This document shows positions 12,868-24,195 of a stretch of DNA of 64,000 bases, piece by piece. Below the pieces are notes generated by a model. The model did no database searches and was not told the origin of the DNA. It saw only the letters and a list, made by a program, of their open reading frames with translations. The position numbers and the translations under genes are program-made. Source of the stretch: Agroathelia rolfsii (taxonomy: Eukaryota; Basidiomycota; Agaricomycetes; Amylocorticiales; Amylocorticiaceae); NCBI GenBank assembly GCA_018343915.1, contig JABRWF010000001.1, positions 1,984,001 through 2,048,000 on the forward strand, given 5' to 3'. Position 1 is the first letter of the stretch. Every line of letters begins with the position of its first letter.

Positions 12868-15528
12868 TTACAAAGTGTAGATAAATTGGCTCCACTGGTC
12901 GTCTTTCTCCCTCCTCGCCTCATCAACAGATGCAAAACTACCGTTCTTCTTATCCGCACGAAGATTATCCACGCCTTCGATGACCTCATCGCGTTCGCCT
13001 CGCAAACGCTTGCCATTTTCTATTCGCAAAAGGACGTAAAATATAAAAGAACTGAGCCAGCCGATAGCGATATACATGAGCACGATTCCGTGTCCTAAAC
13101 TAGCACGTATCAGAATACGTCAGCCAGAGGTCGACGGGTAGCCTCGACATCATCATCGCTTACCGATAGTGTGGCTTATCCTGAGATCTGTATACATTAC
13201 TTGTCACGGCACCTTGAATATTGCCACTGGAAACATTTAAGAATGGGGTTAACCCGATGAAAAAATGACTTCTAACTGACAATCCAATCGCCATGGCGAG
13301 TGTAACACCGCGCTTGAGGCTACCTTCCGTGTTTCCAGATACCCACGCACTGTAGGAACAAGGCGTAGCTTGTTAGCTGAGAGGATATATACGACGAATA
13401 CACAGCTAGGTGACGTACACTGAGTTTGCTATATTTGAATGGGAATTTGTTAGTCATGAGAAAATGCATGAGCACAGGCTGTGGTCTCTTACGAATAGTC
13501 GGATAGATCGCTCTGGAGAAATAAATTAGCTATTGATTATAGATAGGGAAAACACGTACGATGCTGCTAGAAACACTGCAAAATAGGAGAGAGCAGCATT
13601 GCTGGATGAAATGAGAATGATGTAGCCCACCAGACCGCTACCGAACAAGCACCTGAATGATAATGGTTCAATGTCCAGAACATCTACATCCTGATTAGAA
13701 GACAGTTTACATGTTAATCAGTCCTCTGGATCCGTGGAAGCGATCTCCCAAGAAACCGATGGCAAGAGTAACAAGACATGCCCATGCATAAACTGGCACG
13801 GAGAGGAGATTGGCAGCGGTTGCCTTGTAACCTTTGAGTTGGGAAGCAAAGGCATACAATCAGCATATTGAAGAGCAGTGTGGCTCTATGAAAATACCAA
13901 CCAAGCTAGATGAAACAGTGAATATGATTATCACAAAATCAAAGCTGATAAAGACCTTACTTCGTTGATAATCGTAGGTGTAAACAGCGAGAAGGCAAAT
14001 AATGGACCATCACTAAACGGAAACTATTAGCATTGTCTTGAGTTTCTTAATTGTATGAACAACATACAAGCCAGCATAAATGGCCACTGAACGGTTGGGC
14101 ATTAGTGTTTGAGCTTAGAAACGGCTACAAATAATGAACCTACTGGCGATCCATGTCTTCCAGTCTCGAATACTCTCCATTACATATTTCCAGCGCATGT
14201 GTTCACCACCAGCGCTGAATTGCATATCGGCTTGAAGCTGCCTGATAACCCAGACCTCTGATCAAGATAGGTTAATTGATGACAAGGACTGTTCAGTGCT
14301 GTAAAGAACGAACTTTCTGTTTCAGACAAGAATTTCGCAGTCTCTGGGAAATCCTCCACAATCCAAAACGACGCGATCGCCGCAAGAATAGTGAATAAGC
14401 CTTCAAGTATGAAAATCCATGCCCATCCTATAAAAGATTCAGTAGTAGTTCAGTATCTCTGGTTGCGGGAATTTGCTGGAGGCTTGCCAGGTTTTCCGCC
14501 TATGCCATCCATGTTCTGTATGGCGGCCGCCAGGAGACCACCTTTAGAATGCATGATTAGATTAAATTTATTCGAAAAGGAGAAATGCTTACTCACTAAA
14601 TGCACCTGCAATGGTCGCGCTGGTGAAGAACACGGCTACGCGCGTACCTAACTGTGTTCGTTTGTACCAACTGTGAAAGGAGTAACTTACATTTGACGCT
14701 AGAAACTATAGATAAAAATGCCCTACCAGGAGAGATAGTACACAATCCCAGGATATAAACCTATTATATGCAAGTTAAAATTGACTAGATGAAAGCTATG
14801 GGCCGAAAACATACCAGCTTCAAATAACCCCAAGAGAATACGGACAGCTAGTAATTCCATTAAGAACAATGATTATACAGCATACAGTTTAGGATACATA
14901 CTTATCAAGCCACCATAGTCTTTAATGACACCATGCATTGTCATTACGATGCCCCAGCAAAGCATCATGCTAGAGAGCCATCTGGAAGGCCTCATCCTTT
15001 TCAACAGGATATTACTGGCAGGCTGCGATATCGCAATATTTTGTCATGAGAACATAAAGAGTTTATAATGGACACACACTCACCTCCAAGAGGGAATATG
15101 GAAAGAAAAATACAGTCAGTGCAATGAGATATTGCTTGTCCGTAATGTGCAAATCCGTCCCCATATTGTATAGCTGTATGGACAAATTGAATTCGCTTCC
15201 AATTTCTGGCATCAAAGTCTCAAGAAGAAATCACCCTCGCATTCCCGATGGCCCCTCTATCCAAAAAGTTGAGAAGATACAACAGACCGAGGTAGGGTAC
15301 AACATGCCAGTCGATACGTCGCATCAGCTTGCGCTCGTCTACCCCAGACGTATCGACATCCGGCCGATAAAGCCGCGAGTCAAGCGCTACTCCAGGGTGC
15401 TCTCCAGAGTCGTCGCTCTGGGGTACACGCTCTTGTGACATCTTGACATCCTCGGTGGGATATTTCACAGACATGGGGGAAATGGACAGAGCTCTTGGAA
15501 GGGATGTAGCGAAGGTAGGCACCGCCAA
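12868..15528 (-). CDS. MFS anion:cation symporter, Tna1/Dal5-like permease
   Basis: Nineteen exons join in frame to 536 aa: 15528-15235, 15173-15084, 15022-14902, 14847-14815, 14760-14727, 14670-14597, 14541-14488, 14427-14314, 14257-14144, 14086-14068, 14012-13961, 13905-13902, 13831-13711, 13652-13560, 13512-13493, 13428-13419, 13349-13281, 13226-13164, 13099-12868. The protein follows the Dal5/Tna1 pattern: the DERKLMRRIDWHVVPYL lead-in, NFLDRGAIGNAR in the first helix, LTDKQ-like HITDKQY, WYKRTQLG, and INELGYKATAANLLSVPVYA later. This family imports carboxylates such as nicotinate, allantoate or ureidosuccinate; the substrate cannot be read from sequence. The intron 14487-14428 has a GC donor and no GT is available nearby. 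Exons of 4 and 10 nt are needed to keep the conserved frame. Two in-frame Met codons downstream of 15528 (MSVKYP, MSQERV) are alternative starts. Confidence 0.88.
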
Positions 15529-15569
15529 CTTTCGACATCACGAGTCTAAAATCTTTATAGAAGTTGCAG

Positions 15570-15612
15570 TTATCAGCGGCTAGCTAACTTGATTCTGTTA
15601 TCAGTCTGATAA
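15570..15612. promoter_or_regulatory. Three GATA-factor (HGATAR-type) sites upstream of the permease
   Basis: TTATCAG occurs at 15570-15576 and 15598-15604, and CTGATAA at 15606-15612. The last two form an inverted pair separated by one base. They lie 42-84 bp before the permease start codon. HGATAR is the known target of the fungal nitrogen regulators AreA/Nit2/Gln3, and pairs of such sites are typical of nitrogen-regulated permease genes. The link to this promoter is inference from position and clustering. Confidence 0.55.
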
Positions 15613-15719
15613 ATGAATAAGCGCCATCCCTCTTCTGTTCTTATTTCCTATCGTCAATCACACGATGTATGTTTCTGACGAGACTCGGACGAGGGAGAGC
15701 TGACCACGAGTAGGTTCTT

Positions 15720-15762
15720 CCGGATGTTTTCCGTTTGGACTTACTGTCCTATCCGGAAAACA
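15720..15762. promoter_or_regulatory. CGG-containing inverted repeat in the permease promoter
   Basis: CCGGATGTTTTCCG (15720-15733) is mirrored by ATCCGGAAAACA (15751-15762). The core TGTTTTCCG/CGGAAAACA is a perfect 9-bp inverted repeat with a 20-bp spacer. Inverted CGG triplets are typical of Zn2Cys6 regulator sites. It lies 190-235 bp upstream of the permease start. The remainder of 15613-16184 is AT-rich, and I saw nothing else in it. Confidence 0.4.
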
Positions 15763-16184
15763 CTCGCTGGGCTCGATATCACAAAGCTGTTAAATGCTCA
15801 CAGCTTCAAGTGGATCAGCACACATATTTCACAGTGATCTACTAGTAGCTACTACCCTGGCTCGGCTCGAATGTATTGAACATTACTCTTGGCGGAATGA
15901 TATAGCGACGGATACTATGATTCATGCAGTCAGATTAAACACCGTATTGTAAATGCCTTGCCCTTTCATCGCAGTCAGGAATGAGTTGTTTGAATGTTGT
16001 TCTATTAACTTGCAACTACAGCCTCTTTTTATTCGCACACATAACAATCATCGGCTACAACGTCCCATTTCGAGATCAATCAAATAATAAATGCATATAC
16101 CTGTAGAATTTATTCTGATCAAGATCAAAACCAGCGATTGAATTGAATATATGTTGAAGAGTTGAAATTACCAGCACCTCCTTA

Positions 16185-17494
16185 TCAAAAAAACGCCCGA
16201 CGATACGTATCTACTCCAATCATATCCTTCAGTCCACCTAGTGCATCACGCAGCCAATGCTTTACAAGCTCTGATTCTTTCCCTGCAACACGCACAACAG
16301 CGCCGGCGCCTCCATCAACAGGACTGAATGACCAAATCAGGTCCTCTGGCCTCCGCTGGCGAAAAATGACGATGCGCCCATACGCTTCGGAAATGCGCTT
16401 GATTACGTCCTGAACCTTGGGCCCATACAGAATTAGGACAGCATAGCATCCATAAGGCCTTAATGTATCCACAAGTGAACGGGATGGCGGTACTGCTGTT
16501 GCTGGCTCCTCTGAGGCTTCGCCATCGCCGGATCTAGAGGCACCAGCCACGAGCTGTGCATCCAACAACTGCACATCCTTCGCCACCAGCCGTCCACCAA
16601 CCCAGACCTCATTTAACGACCCATATCTCGTAAATGCCCATTCCTCGCCGATTGATGCGCGGCCGGACGTGAGCCAGTCAAGCAAGACCAATGATGCTCC
16701 CCTACCACTATCACCATCTCCTCCAGCTCCGCCAGAAAGTCGAAAGATCTGCTTTTGGTGGTACGACGCATCGCGAAAACAGGTCACGGGACTGGGAAGG
16801 AGACAGAGCATACCCCCATCAGATGAGATATCCACAGTCAGCGTTTGCGAGGTGATAGTTTCTAGTCGATGCCTTCGCCCAGAGGAAGGGGCTTGGGACA
16901 CGGTAGCGACATTTGCCTTGCGCGTGCCAGGGCGAAATTTGAACACTTTCGTCGATCCCTAGAAGCAGAAAGGAAAAGGCAAAAAAAGTATCAATGTTTA
17001 AAAACGAAGAATAGTGTATATATCAACAAAATTACGATAATAATAAAGCGACTTCCAGATTAAAAATAGTAATTATGATAATCATAACCCAATTGTTCTT
17101 ATCATACCTGCGTGAGCATCACCAACATACACCTCGCACCGATATCCACCACAAGGTCAGTGCGATCACCACTAACGAGCCCACCACCGTATGATAACAC
17201 ATAGAGCACCGCGACGTTATCTACCACGGTGCGAGGCGACAAGAGCTTCAGCGGATAAGTAGCAGATTGGCGAGAAAAGACAGCGGTGGAGCCGTGGGCT
17301 TCAACGGTGACTCTGCCTTGGCCCGCGGCAATGGGCTCGACGGCCAGAGATGACGATAATGCATTCGAGTTCGGGCTCGATGATGATGCGGCGGCGGCGG
17401 GATCGACGACTGCTAGCCTGAGTGAAGGAGACGAAGACGATGATAATTGCATTTCCGGCGGAAGCAAACAAGAGTTTGAGTGGGAGGCGTTCAA
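16185..17494 (-). CDS. ureD: Urease accessory protein UreD
   Basis: Two exons, 17494-17108 and 16958-16185, join in frame into 386 aa. UreD is a chaperone that, with UreF and UreG, inserts nickel and CO2 into apo-urease in the cytosol. The family signature is clear: GSTAVFSRQSATYPLKLL, then YGGGLVSGDRTDLVVDIG, the GSTKVFKFRP segment just after the intron, LPSPVTCFRDASYHQ, and LLDWLTSGRASIGEEWAF. An upstream in-frame Met (17494) precedes a low-complexity Ser/Ala-rich segment; MQLSSS further in is an alternative start. The neighbour is a GATA-site permease of the allantoate/nicotinate family, so joint use in nitrogen scavenging is a reasonable inference. No other urease gene lies in the window. 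Confidence 0.92.
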
Positions 17495-17918
17495 GGTATC
17501 ATACTATTTGTCATAAAAGTTGCAAGCCTATACAGCATACACATAACACAGAAGAGATAGCGTAAGAGTGATAAAAAAGGAATATAATGAAAAAGTGACA
17601 GGGAATGGAGATATTCAAAGGAGTGACGTAGGATATTTGCGTTCATGGAGAGCAGGTAATAAAGAAAGAAAAAATCAGACCCACGATCCGAAAAAAAAAA
17701 GTAGAAGTAGAAGAGGTTGGGGGATGATGGAAGAACAAAAGTAAAAAAGAGGACATAGACATGTGATGGCGAAGGGCTAGATGAGACATGCACAAAGGTT
17801 ATAAGGAAAACTGATGTCAAAGATCAGGACATACAAAACATCGAAAGTGATAGGCCTACCGAAAAAGAACACAAACACAAAATACCATTAATAAAAAAAG
17901 AGATGAAGCGAGGAGAAA
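17495..17918. other. Intergenic region upstream of ureD
   Basis: This is 424 bp between the ureD start and the byr4 stop. It is AT-rich, with purine runs on the plus strand (an A run near 17690). It is expected to hold the ureD promoter and the byr4 3' end. No ORF worth calling. Confidence 0.5.
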
Positions 17919-20742
17919 TCAATATCGACGCGTAGCGAGCGCACGGAGTTCATAAAGATGCGACCTATTTGGAGCGGGGGTGGGAACGAGGTATGATGAC
18001 CAGGGCTTCATTTCTGCAAGGTGACGCTCCTGAGCATCTCGGCATTTGTCGAAGAACTCATCGTCAACATCATAAACAATCGATCCGCGCGAACCACGGT
18101 CGCTACCGGCATCAGAGGTTCCGCGGATACGACTGGGTGCTGGACTTGGTGGCTCGATGGAGGTGGTTGACGAAGAGTCCTTGACGCTGCTCACATCGGA
18201 GCGCGCGAGACCTGGCTGGAGTTGTTGGCTTGCCTTGATAGTACCACCATTAGCCTCCCAGTCATCATCGTCCTCATCATCGGCCAGGTCAGCAAAGACA
18301 TCCGGCTCCTCCTCATCAGGAGGCAAAGTTGATATCCAGCACATCTTGGCCGGATCAAACATCATGTTTCCAACAACACGAGCGCCGTTGGCAAACGTTC
18401 CAACAGGAGAGCCGATGGACGAGCCCGTAAGATGCGTGATGAGGGCTGGTCGCGTTGATGTACCAGTAGCAACATCAAAGTCACGCAGGACCTGGTCGTT
18501 GCCTTCCCATCGTAGTGTTTGTGGATTCCATTTCATTTCACCCACCACTGCCACAAGATAAGCGAGTCTATTCCATATTAGGGGAGGTCAGAAAACTTGC
18601 CTTTAGGGGAATTCGCTCCACCCAGGTTACGTATCAGCTTAGGTTTTTGTCGCATACCTACCGGTGATCCCACCTTTTTCTTCTTCGTCGGCAGAGAGGG
18701 ATCAGTTACGGTCGTGGCTACAGTCATGGTAGCTTTAGGCGGAAACTCGATACGACTTGTACGCCGTAGTGAGTTGATCGGAGCAGGTGCCTTACGAGGA
18801 GGCGAGGCTAGCATGTGTTATCAGCATAAACAAAAATAAAACAAACAAGACAACTTCTGAGTTTAACCAAATCCGTACCTGGTGTTCGGCCACTTGGCTC
18901 GAGACCGACTTTTTTACTACTACTGCCTGCAGGCTTAGGCGCGTCTTCCAATGTTTTTGCAGAGTACGTGCCCCCCGGGATCCGGTTCCCATACCCCTTT
19001 GGAGCTACTCGATACTGGCTTTCTTTATCACGATCTGTGGGCAAGTCTTCGAACCCATCCAGCTCTGTACCATCGCCATACAAGCGAGGTCGTTTTGGTT
19101 TTCGTAACAGCCTGGGTGCCACTGGTGGCGACGGCTTCGGTGACGGCGCTGTACTTCGAGACTTGTTAGAAAGCGATGAGGGCGGTCGCGATGGTGGCGG
19201 TATATTCTTGATAGAACTACTACTCGACGCGAATGTCGGAGATCCAGGGAAAACGGACGCTATCGAGGGGCGCGATTTTAGCCGCATGGTGGTTGGCATC
19301 GTCAAACGATGAGCTGGAGAGTTGGATGAAGGTGTTGAAGGGCGGCTGGGATCGATTTCCATCCCATGAATCCGACTCGTCGAGCTAGTGTGTACTTTGG
19401 CTCTTGATGCGGCGGTGGGCGCATCATATCGAGGGTATTTGACAGATGCACTACCTGAAGATGTACTGGCCACAGGTTGCGAATTGGGATCCATGAGTGA
19501 TGATAAGGACGCTTTGCGCGTCAATCTTCGCTGTGTTGCAGGTGGCGTGGGAGCTTTAAGTGCTGAATGTGATTTTTGGCCCCTAACGCTGGAAGACTTG
19601 GACTTGTGAGAATGAGATGAACCACTAGAGCCTGTCTGTGCAGAGAAAACCCCCTGAGACGTTTGTGACCGCAGCGGTGGCATAGGTTTCAGTGGCGGCG
19701 AGGGCGAAAGCCGAAGCCTCTCAAGCTGCCGTGCCGATGAGACCGGGGGATTTGTAGGAGATTTTGCACGGTCAGCTTTTGAGCGTGATGGAGCTCGAAG
19801 AGATGGAGGAAAGCGTGAGGGAGCACTTTTACTGCGATCATGAGTAGATTTATTCTTGTTTGCTTCTCTTGTCTTGATCACCAATCGGCTGGGACTGAAG
19901 TCGACATCATCGTCGATCACGAGGCCCATCTCGAAGTCATCTTCAGGATTCGGGCTTGCCGTCTTCGAATGGGTGTCTCCCAACTGAATTTTCTTCTTCA
20001 TCTCGAGGATTTTCGTCAACTGTGTAGCACCATGACCTGTCTCAAACAGGTCGGTGGGGATGACTAGACCTTCGAGATCGCCCTCATCTTCATCATCGTC
20101 TGTTTCCGACTCGCCCTGTGACGCAGACGATACCGAATTGGATGATGGGAAGTTGTCGTTGAAACCGAGGGTGGAGTATGCGTCAGATGATGACTGTGAC
20201 GACGTAGTGTGATCCTTGTCACCCCACTCAAGGGAATTCTTTGACGACCTATGTACCAATGACAACGGGGCCAGGGACAGCGTCGTCAAGTCCTGCGGTA
20301 GCAAGAAGGCTTCTTCGAGATCCTCGTCTATTTCCGTAGGCGAGTCAGCGAGGGGTTTGGGCTTGGTGGAAACCGCAGTGAGACAAGCGATTTTGATGGT
20401 CGATATCCCTTCGTCGTCATCAATTTCGTCCAGCGAGTCCTCCTCGAGCGTAGTGCTAACTTTACGAGGCATGGATGTGAAAGTGATCATCCTAGATTGG
20501 CCCTGTGCTGGAGTCCGAGACAAATCCGACCTTGCGGCTATGCCAGCAACGATAGCGCGGGCCCTAGCACCGGCACTATTAGCAGTCAAGTCAATCTTGA
20601 GGTTCATTTCGACGTCCCAGTCCTCGTCTTCATCGTCCTTATCGGATTCTGCATCGAGAGGGGAGTCGTCGGGTATGTCGAAGTCTGTATCGGCCCATTC
20701 TTCTCTGGCGGCATGGCCGGTTGGTGCGGGAACAGTGGTCAT
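17919..20742 (-). CDS. byr4: Byr4/Bfa1-type cytokinesis checkpoint protein
   Basis: Three exons, 20742-18879, 18807-18601 and 18547-17919, give 899 aa. The N-terminus has the acidic EEWADTDFDIPDD motif seen in Byr4/Bfa1. The middle is Ser/Pro-rich and likely disordered. The C-terminal half carries conserved blocks: RPRLYGDGTELDGFEDLPTD, the GRTP and KLIRNLGG region, VVGEMKWNPQTLRWEGN, and VVGNMMFDPAKMCWIS. In fission yeast Byr4 works with Cdc16 as the two-part GAP for the Spg1 GTPase at the spindle pole body, restraining septation; budding yeast Bfa1 does the same for Tem1. Exon 2 ends AAAG and is followed by GCAAGT, so the second intron (18600-18548) is GC-AG; the join restores VVGEMKWN exactly. 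Septin CDC11 lies about 10 kb away, but no co-regulation is shown. Confidence 0.88.
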
Positions 20743-21412
20743 GAGAGGAGAGAGAAAATTAAAAGAGAGGGAAAGGTAAAGAAAACGAGATTAAGCCCGA
20801 TGAGACAAAAGTAGGGGGAGAACAGTAGAGTAGAGGCGAAAGACAAAGGAGAATAGACAAGGATGGCCTGGAATTGAGACACAGGTCAATGGGGGATGGT
20901 TGCTCTGGCCGTGGGGAAGAGCAAAAGCCAAACTAAAACATGAGGGGATTGCGATATATATGAGAAGGATCGGAGTAGGATAATGCGCGTTCAAAAGCGC
21001 AATTGAGGGGTACAATAGACGGTGCTCTTGAAGCGGGGAGGCCTTGCAGATGACGGTGATGCAGCTGGATGGAGTCCTCGTGGAAGTATGCCCGATTTCC
21101 TACAAAACAACGGCACATTTAGGAGTCACACTGCTCCATTGTCACACCGGGTCACATCGCATCCTCCTCCAAATATTTGGTCACTCCGTTCTATATGTCA
21201 ACAAACATATTCAATAGCATAGCATGACGTCTATTCTATAATCCCTACGACTATTGGTTTCACAGCTGCAGCCAAACCTGAACATCCTATTCCACAGCTC
21301 AGTATACCAGATAGTATTGATTTCCATGCAGTGGATCGACATCAAGCGTATCCTGGCGTATAGCTGTGGTTGACAGTAGGAGTTGTCTGACACAGCAGAC
21401 CCGGACGGGCTC
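20743..21412. other. Upstream region of byr4
   Basis: This is 670 bp between the byr4 start and the ICP55 stop. The first 100 bp are purine-rich on the plus strand (AG runs around 20745-20780), that is CT-rich on the coding strand, typical of a fungal promoter or leader. Nothing else was recognised. Confidence 0.5.
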
Positions 21413-23410
21413 CTAAAAAGCCTCGAATCCGAGCAAGCCGGCGCACGCTCCTTCCACGTCCGCGATCTAATTGCCATTAGTTGATGCACTAATTGTAGCA
21501 TGCCATAGAGGCTTACCTCTTTGGGTGCACTTGCGGTAAGAATGACAGGATGTGTTTCACCTACGAGCACTTCATCCTACGAAACATCAATAATTTAATA
21601 TACAAGAGCGAGAAAAAAAAATCTACATACCTCAATGCGAATGCCAAGGTTGTGGTATTGTGCTGGGAAGATTGGGTCAGGAGGCACATACACCCCAGGC
21701 TCAACAGTAACCACCATTCCTGCTCGCAGCCTGCCATCATTTTAAGAATCGAATGTTTAATTTAGCCGTCCGTGAGAGAAAACTTACTTGGCTGTTCGAT
21801 CCTCACCCGTGCTCTCATGCAGGTCCATACCAATTCCGTGCCCAACATAGTGGGGATACAGTCTGTCAATTAGACCATGTCTGCTCAAGTTAAAGCCTAG
21901 GCTCTCTAGCTCCTTCTTCAGCAATCTAATTGACTCCCAATGCAAGCCTTGCAGGGAAAGTCCCGAATGCTCGGTGCACATAGTAATCAACGTCTTTTGC
22001 ACATTCAGGACGGCCGAGTACAGCTCCTTTTGTGCGGAGGTGAATCCTGTTGGCGAGACAGGGAATGTGCGTGCTGAGGGAAATACATCAATAATCATTT
22101 TCCTGTGAAGTCCCGAGAATGATGTAACTGACTGATGTCAGATGCATAACCGCTATCAGACGCATATATTGAGCATCCAAAGGCAAAAATTGAAAGAAGT
22201 GCTCTTACTTATATTCACACCCAGCATCGAGCAATACCATCTCTCCGTCTTGTAAGAGTTGATCATTATTAGTATAATGGATTATAAGAGAGTTGGGTCC
22301 CGAGGCGACGACGGGCACGTATGCTGGCCGTTGAGATCCTTCCCGGGCACATAAATATTCGAAATGCGCTTGCACAGCGTGTTCTGACATTCCGGGCTCC
22401 GCAAAGCGCATAGTCTGAGATGAGATATTAGGATGAAAATCCTGTTGACGATATTCAAATATCTTACCTTTCCATGTGCTCGCCCAGATATGTCTCCCGC
22501 AACGCGCATAAGAGCTTGCTCCGCAGGGGACTTGACCGCACGAAACTTGGCCAACTACGCCACAGGATAAATATTGATAGATCAAAAAACCATAATTTGG
22601 CCCAAGACATACCTCCTTGCCTAATGCTCTTCTCGTCTTGCCACCTAGCCCAATAGCATCAAACACCTCCGTCGAATTAACCGCGTCTGTCTCACTGGAC
22701 GTGTGCACGCTCTGGAGCGCCTGCAGTATACTTGATCGTCTTCTCTTCCCGTACGACGGTGGCAAGTCCACAAACACTGTATCGTATTTCGGCAGTGCGC
22801 TCTTGAGAAACGAAGCGAGGTTGATGGCAGGGTATGATGCATCAAGACCAAACATGTCTTTCGCATGAGCGTGTGACGTGCGTGCGCCGTCCCAGAGACG
22901 CTGGGACGCATCATGTGGTGAGTGGAAGAGCGTGAAAATGTATCCTCTTGACGTTGAAGGTGCCTTCTCCAGCACTAGCGCTGAGGCGGGTTCATGGAAG
23001 CCGGAGAGGTACGCAAAGTCAGAGTTCTGACGATATTTGTAGCTTTCTTGCCAATACGCATGAGCATTTGAAAAATGGCGTGTCGACGGCGAGGCTTTAG
23101 GGGCTTACAAAATGTCTGGGGAGAATTTTCAATCCGTCATCAGTTTCCCCTCTCGCTAATTTGTAGTGACGAGATGTAAGGTACACTAAGACGCACTTGA
23201 ACTCTGGTACTTGATAGGAGCGGCTACAGCCACCACAATACTATTATCCGGAAGACTGTCGACGAGTTGCTTCCTGCGCAAATGATATTCCAGCTGAGTG
23301 ATGCCCGGTGTAAGCTCCTTGGCAGAGAGCAGGTGCGAATGGGAGCCAAAGACGGGCTGGCCAAACTGCGACGGCTTCAAGTTTCGGATGAGTCCACTGG
23401 CGAGAGACAT
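21413..23410 (-). CDS. ICP55: Xaa-Pro aminopeptidase, Icp55-like (M24B)
   Basis: Ten exons keep frame to 487 aa: 23410-23197, 23115-23109, 23042-22613, 22554-22468, 22414-22209, 22152-22133, 22073-21788, 21730-21631, 21576-21517, 21466-21413. Icp55 removes one residue from the new N-terminus of proteins already cut by the mitochondrial processing peptidase, which stabilises them. The M24 pita-bread fold is complete, with all five metal ligands: two Asp in DAGCEYNGYASD, His in HYVGHGIGMDLH, Glu in VTVEPGVYVP, and Glu in LGIRIEDE. The N-terminal domain has the RQNSDFAYLSGFHEP motif. Exon 2 is a 7-nt microexon and exon 6 is 20 nt; both lie in conserved stretches. The N-terminus is short of a classic presequence, so mitochondrial location rests on family similarity. 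It is divergent with SPT4. Confidence 0.9.
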
Positions 23411-23539
23411 TATGAGAGGAGGCGCATGGCATAGCCACCCACCCACAACTCTGTATATTACATACTTAACAGCCTTCTTTGCCTTTACTGCTCTAACGGC
23501 TCGCTCCAATCCGCTTATTTACACCGAACGCTCTTGAGA
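23411..23539. promoter_or_regulatory. Short divergent promoter ICP55 / SPT4
   Basis: Only 129 bp separate the two start codons, so both promoters and 5' leaders share this stretch. No TATA box is evident, consistent with housekeeping genes. Confidence 0.55.
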
Positions 23540-24037
23540 ATGGCTTCTACCGCCACGTCATCTATCCCCACGCAGCCAAGATCACGCCAGCTGAGGGCAT
23601 GTCTCCTCTGTTCAATCATACAGACTCCGTTCGAGTTCAAGAAGAATGGCTGTCCAAACTGCGAGGAAATCATGCAGGTCAGTCAAGGCCTGCGCTACTT
23701 TAGCTTGTAATGCCGTACAGACAACTCTTTTTTTTTTTTCTTCTTTCAGATGAAAGGCTCCATGGACCGTATCAGCTCATGTACAACAACCTACTTTGAC
23801 GGTGTCATTGCCTCCATTGATCCAGAACAAAGCTGGGTCTCTCGCTGGCAGCGAACATGTACGTCATTTGACCAAATTTTCTTGCTATAGCTCCTGACGA
23901 GAATCATGAAATTAGCCAAGTATGTGCGAGGCATGTACGCCGTCCGTGTGAAAGGAAGAGTCCCTGAAGACGTCGAGGCGGAGCTGGACAGTCGTGGTAT
24001 CAAATATAGGCCAAGAGACCAAACCGATCAGGACTAA
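23540..24037 (+). CDS. SPT4: Transcription elongation factor Spt4
   Basis: Three exons, 23540-23677, 23750-23858 and 23916-24037, encode 122 aa, the usual Spt4 size. Spt4 pairs with Spt5 (DSIF) to support RNA polymerase II processivity and chromatin transcription. The four-Cys zinc finger is visible as CLLC and CPNCE, followed by TTYFDGVIASIDPEQSWVSRWQ and YVRGMYAVRVKG, the conserved Spt5-binding part. All intron boundaries are canonical GT-AG. Confidence 0.96.
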
Positions 24038-24195
24038 GTATGAGTATGTCTTAACAGTCTCTTCTGGCTGATATATGATATGATACTTATTTGTCCTTGC
24101 ACAGAACAGTATGGATTATAGTCAGAAGCCCACTTACAGACTGGATCATGTGCGACCTTTGCATAAAGGTGTAATACTGATGTATGATGATAGCT

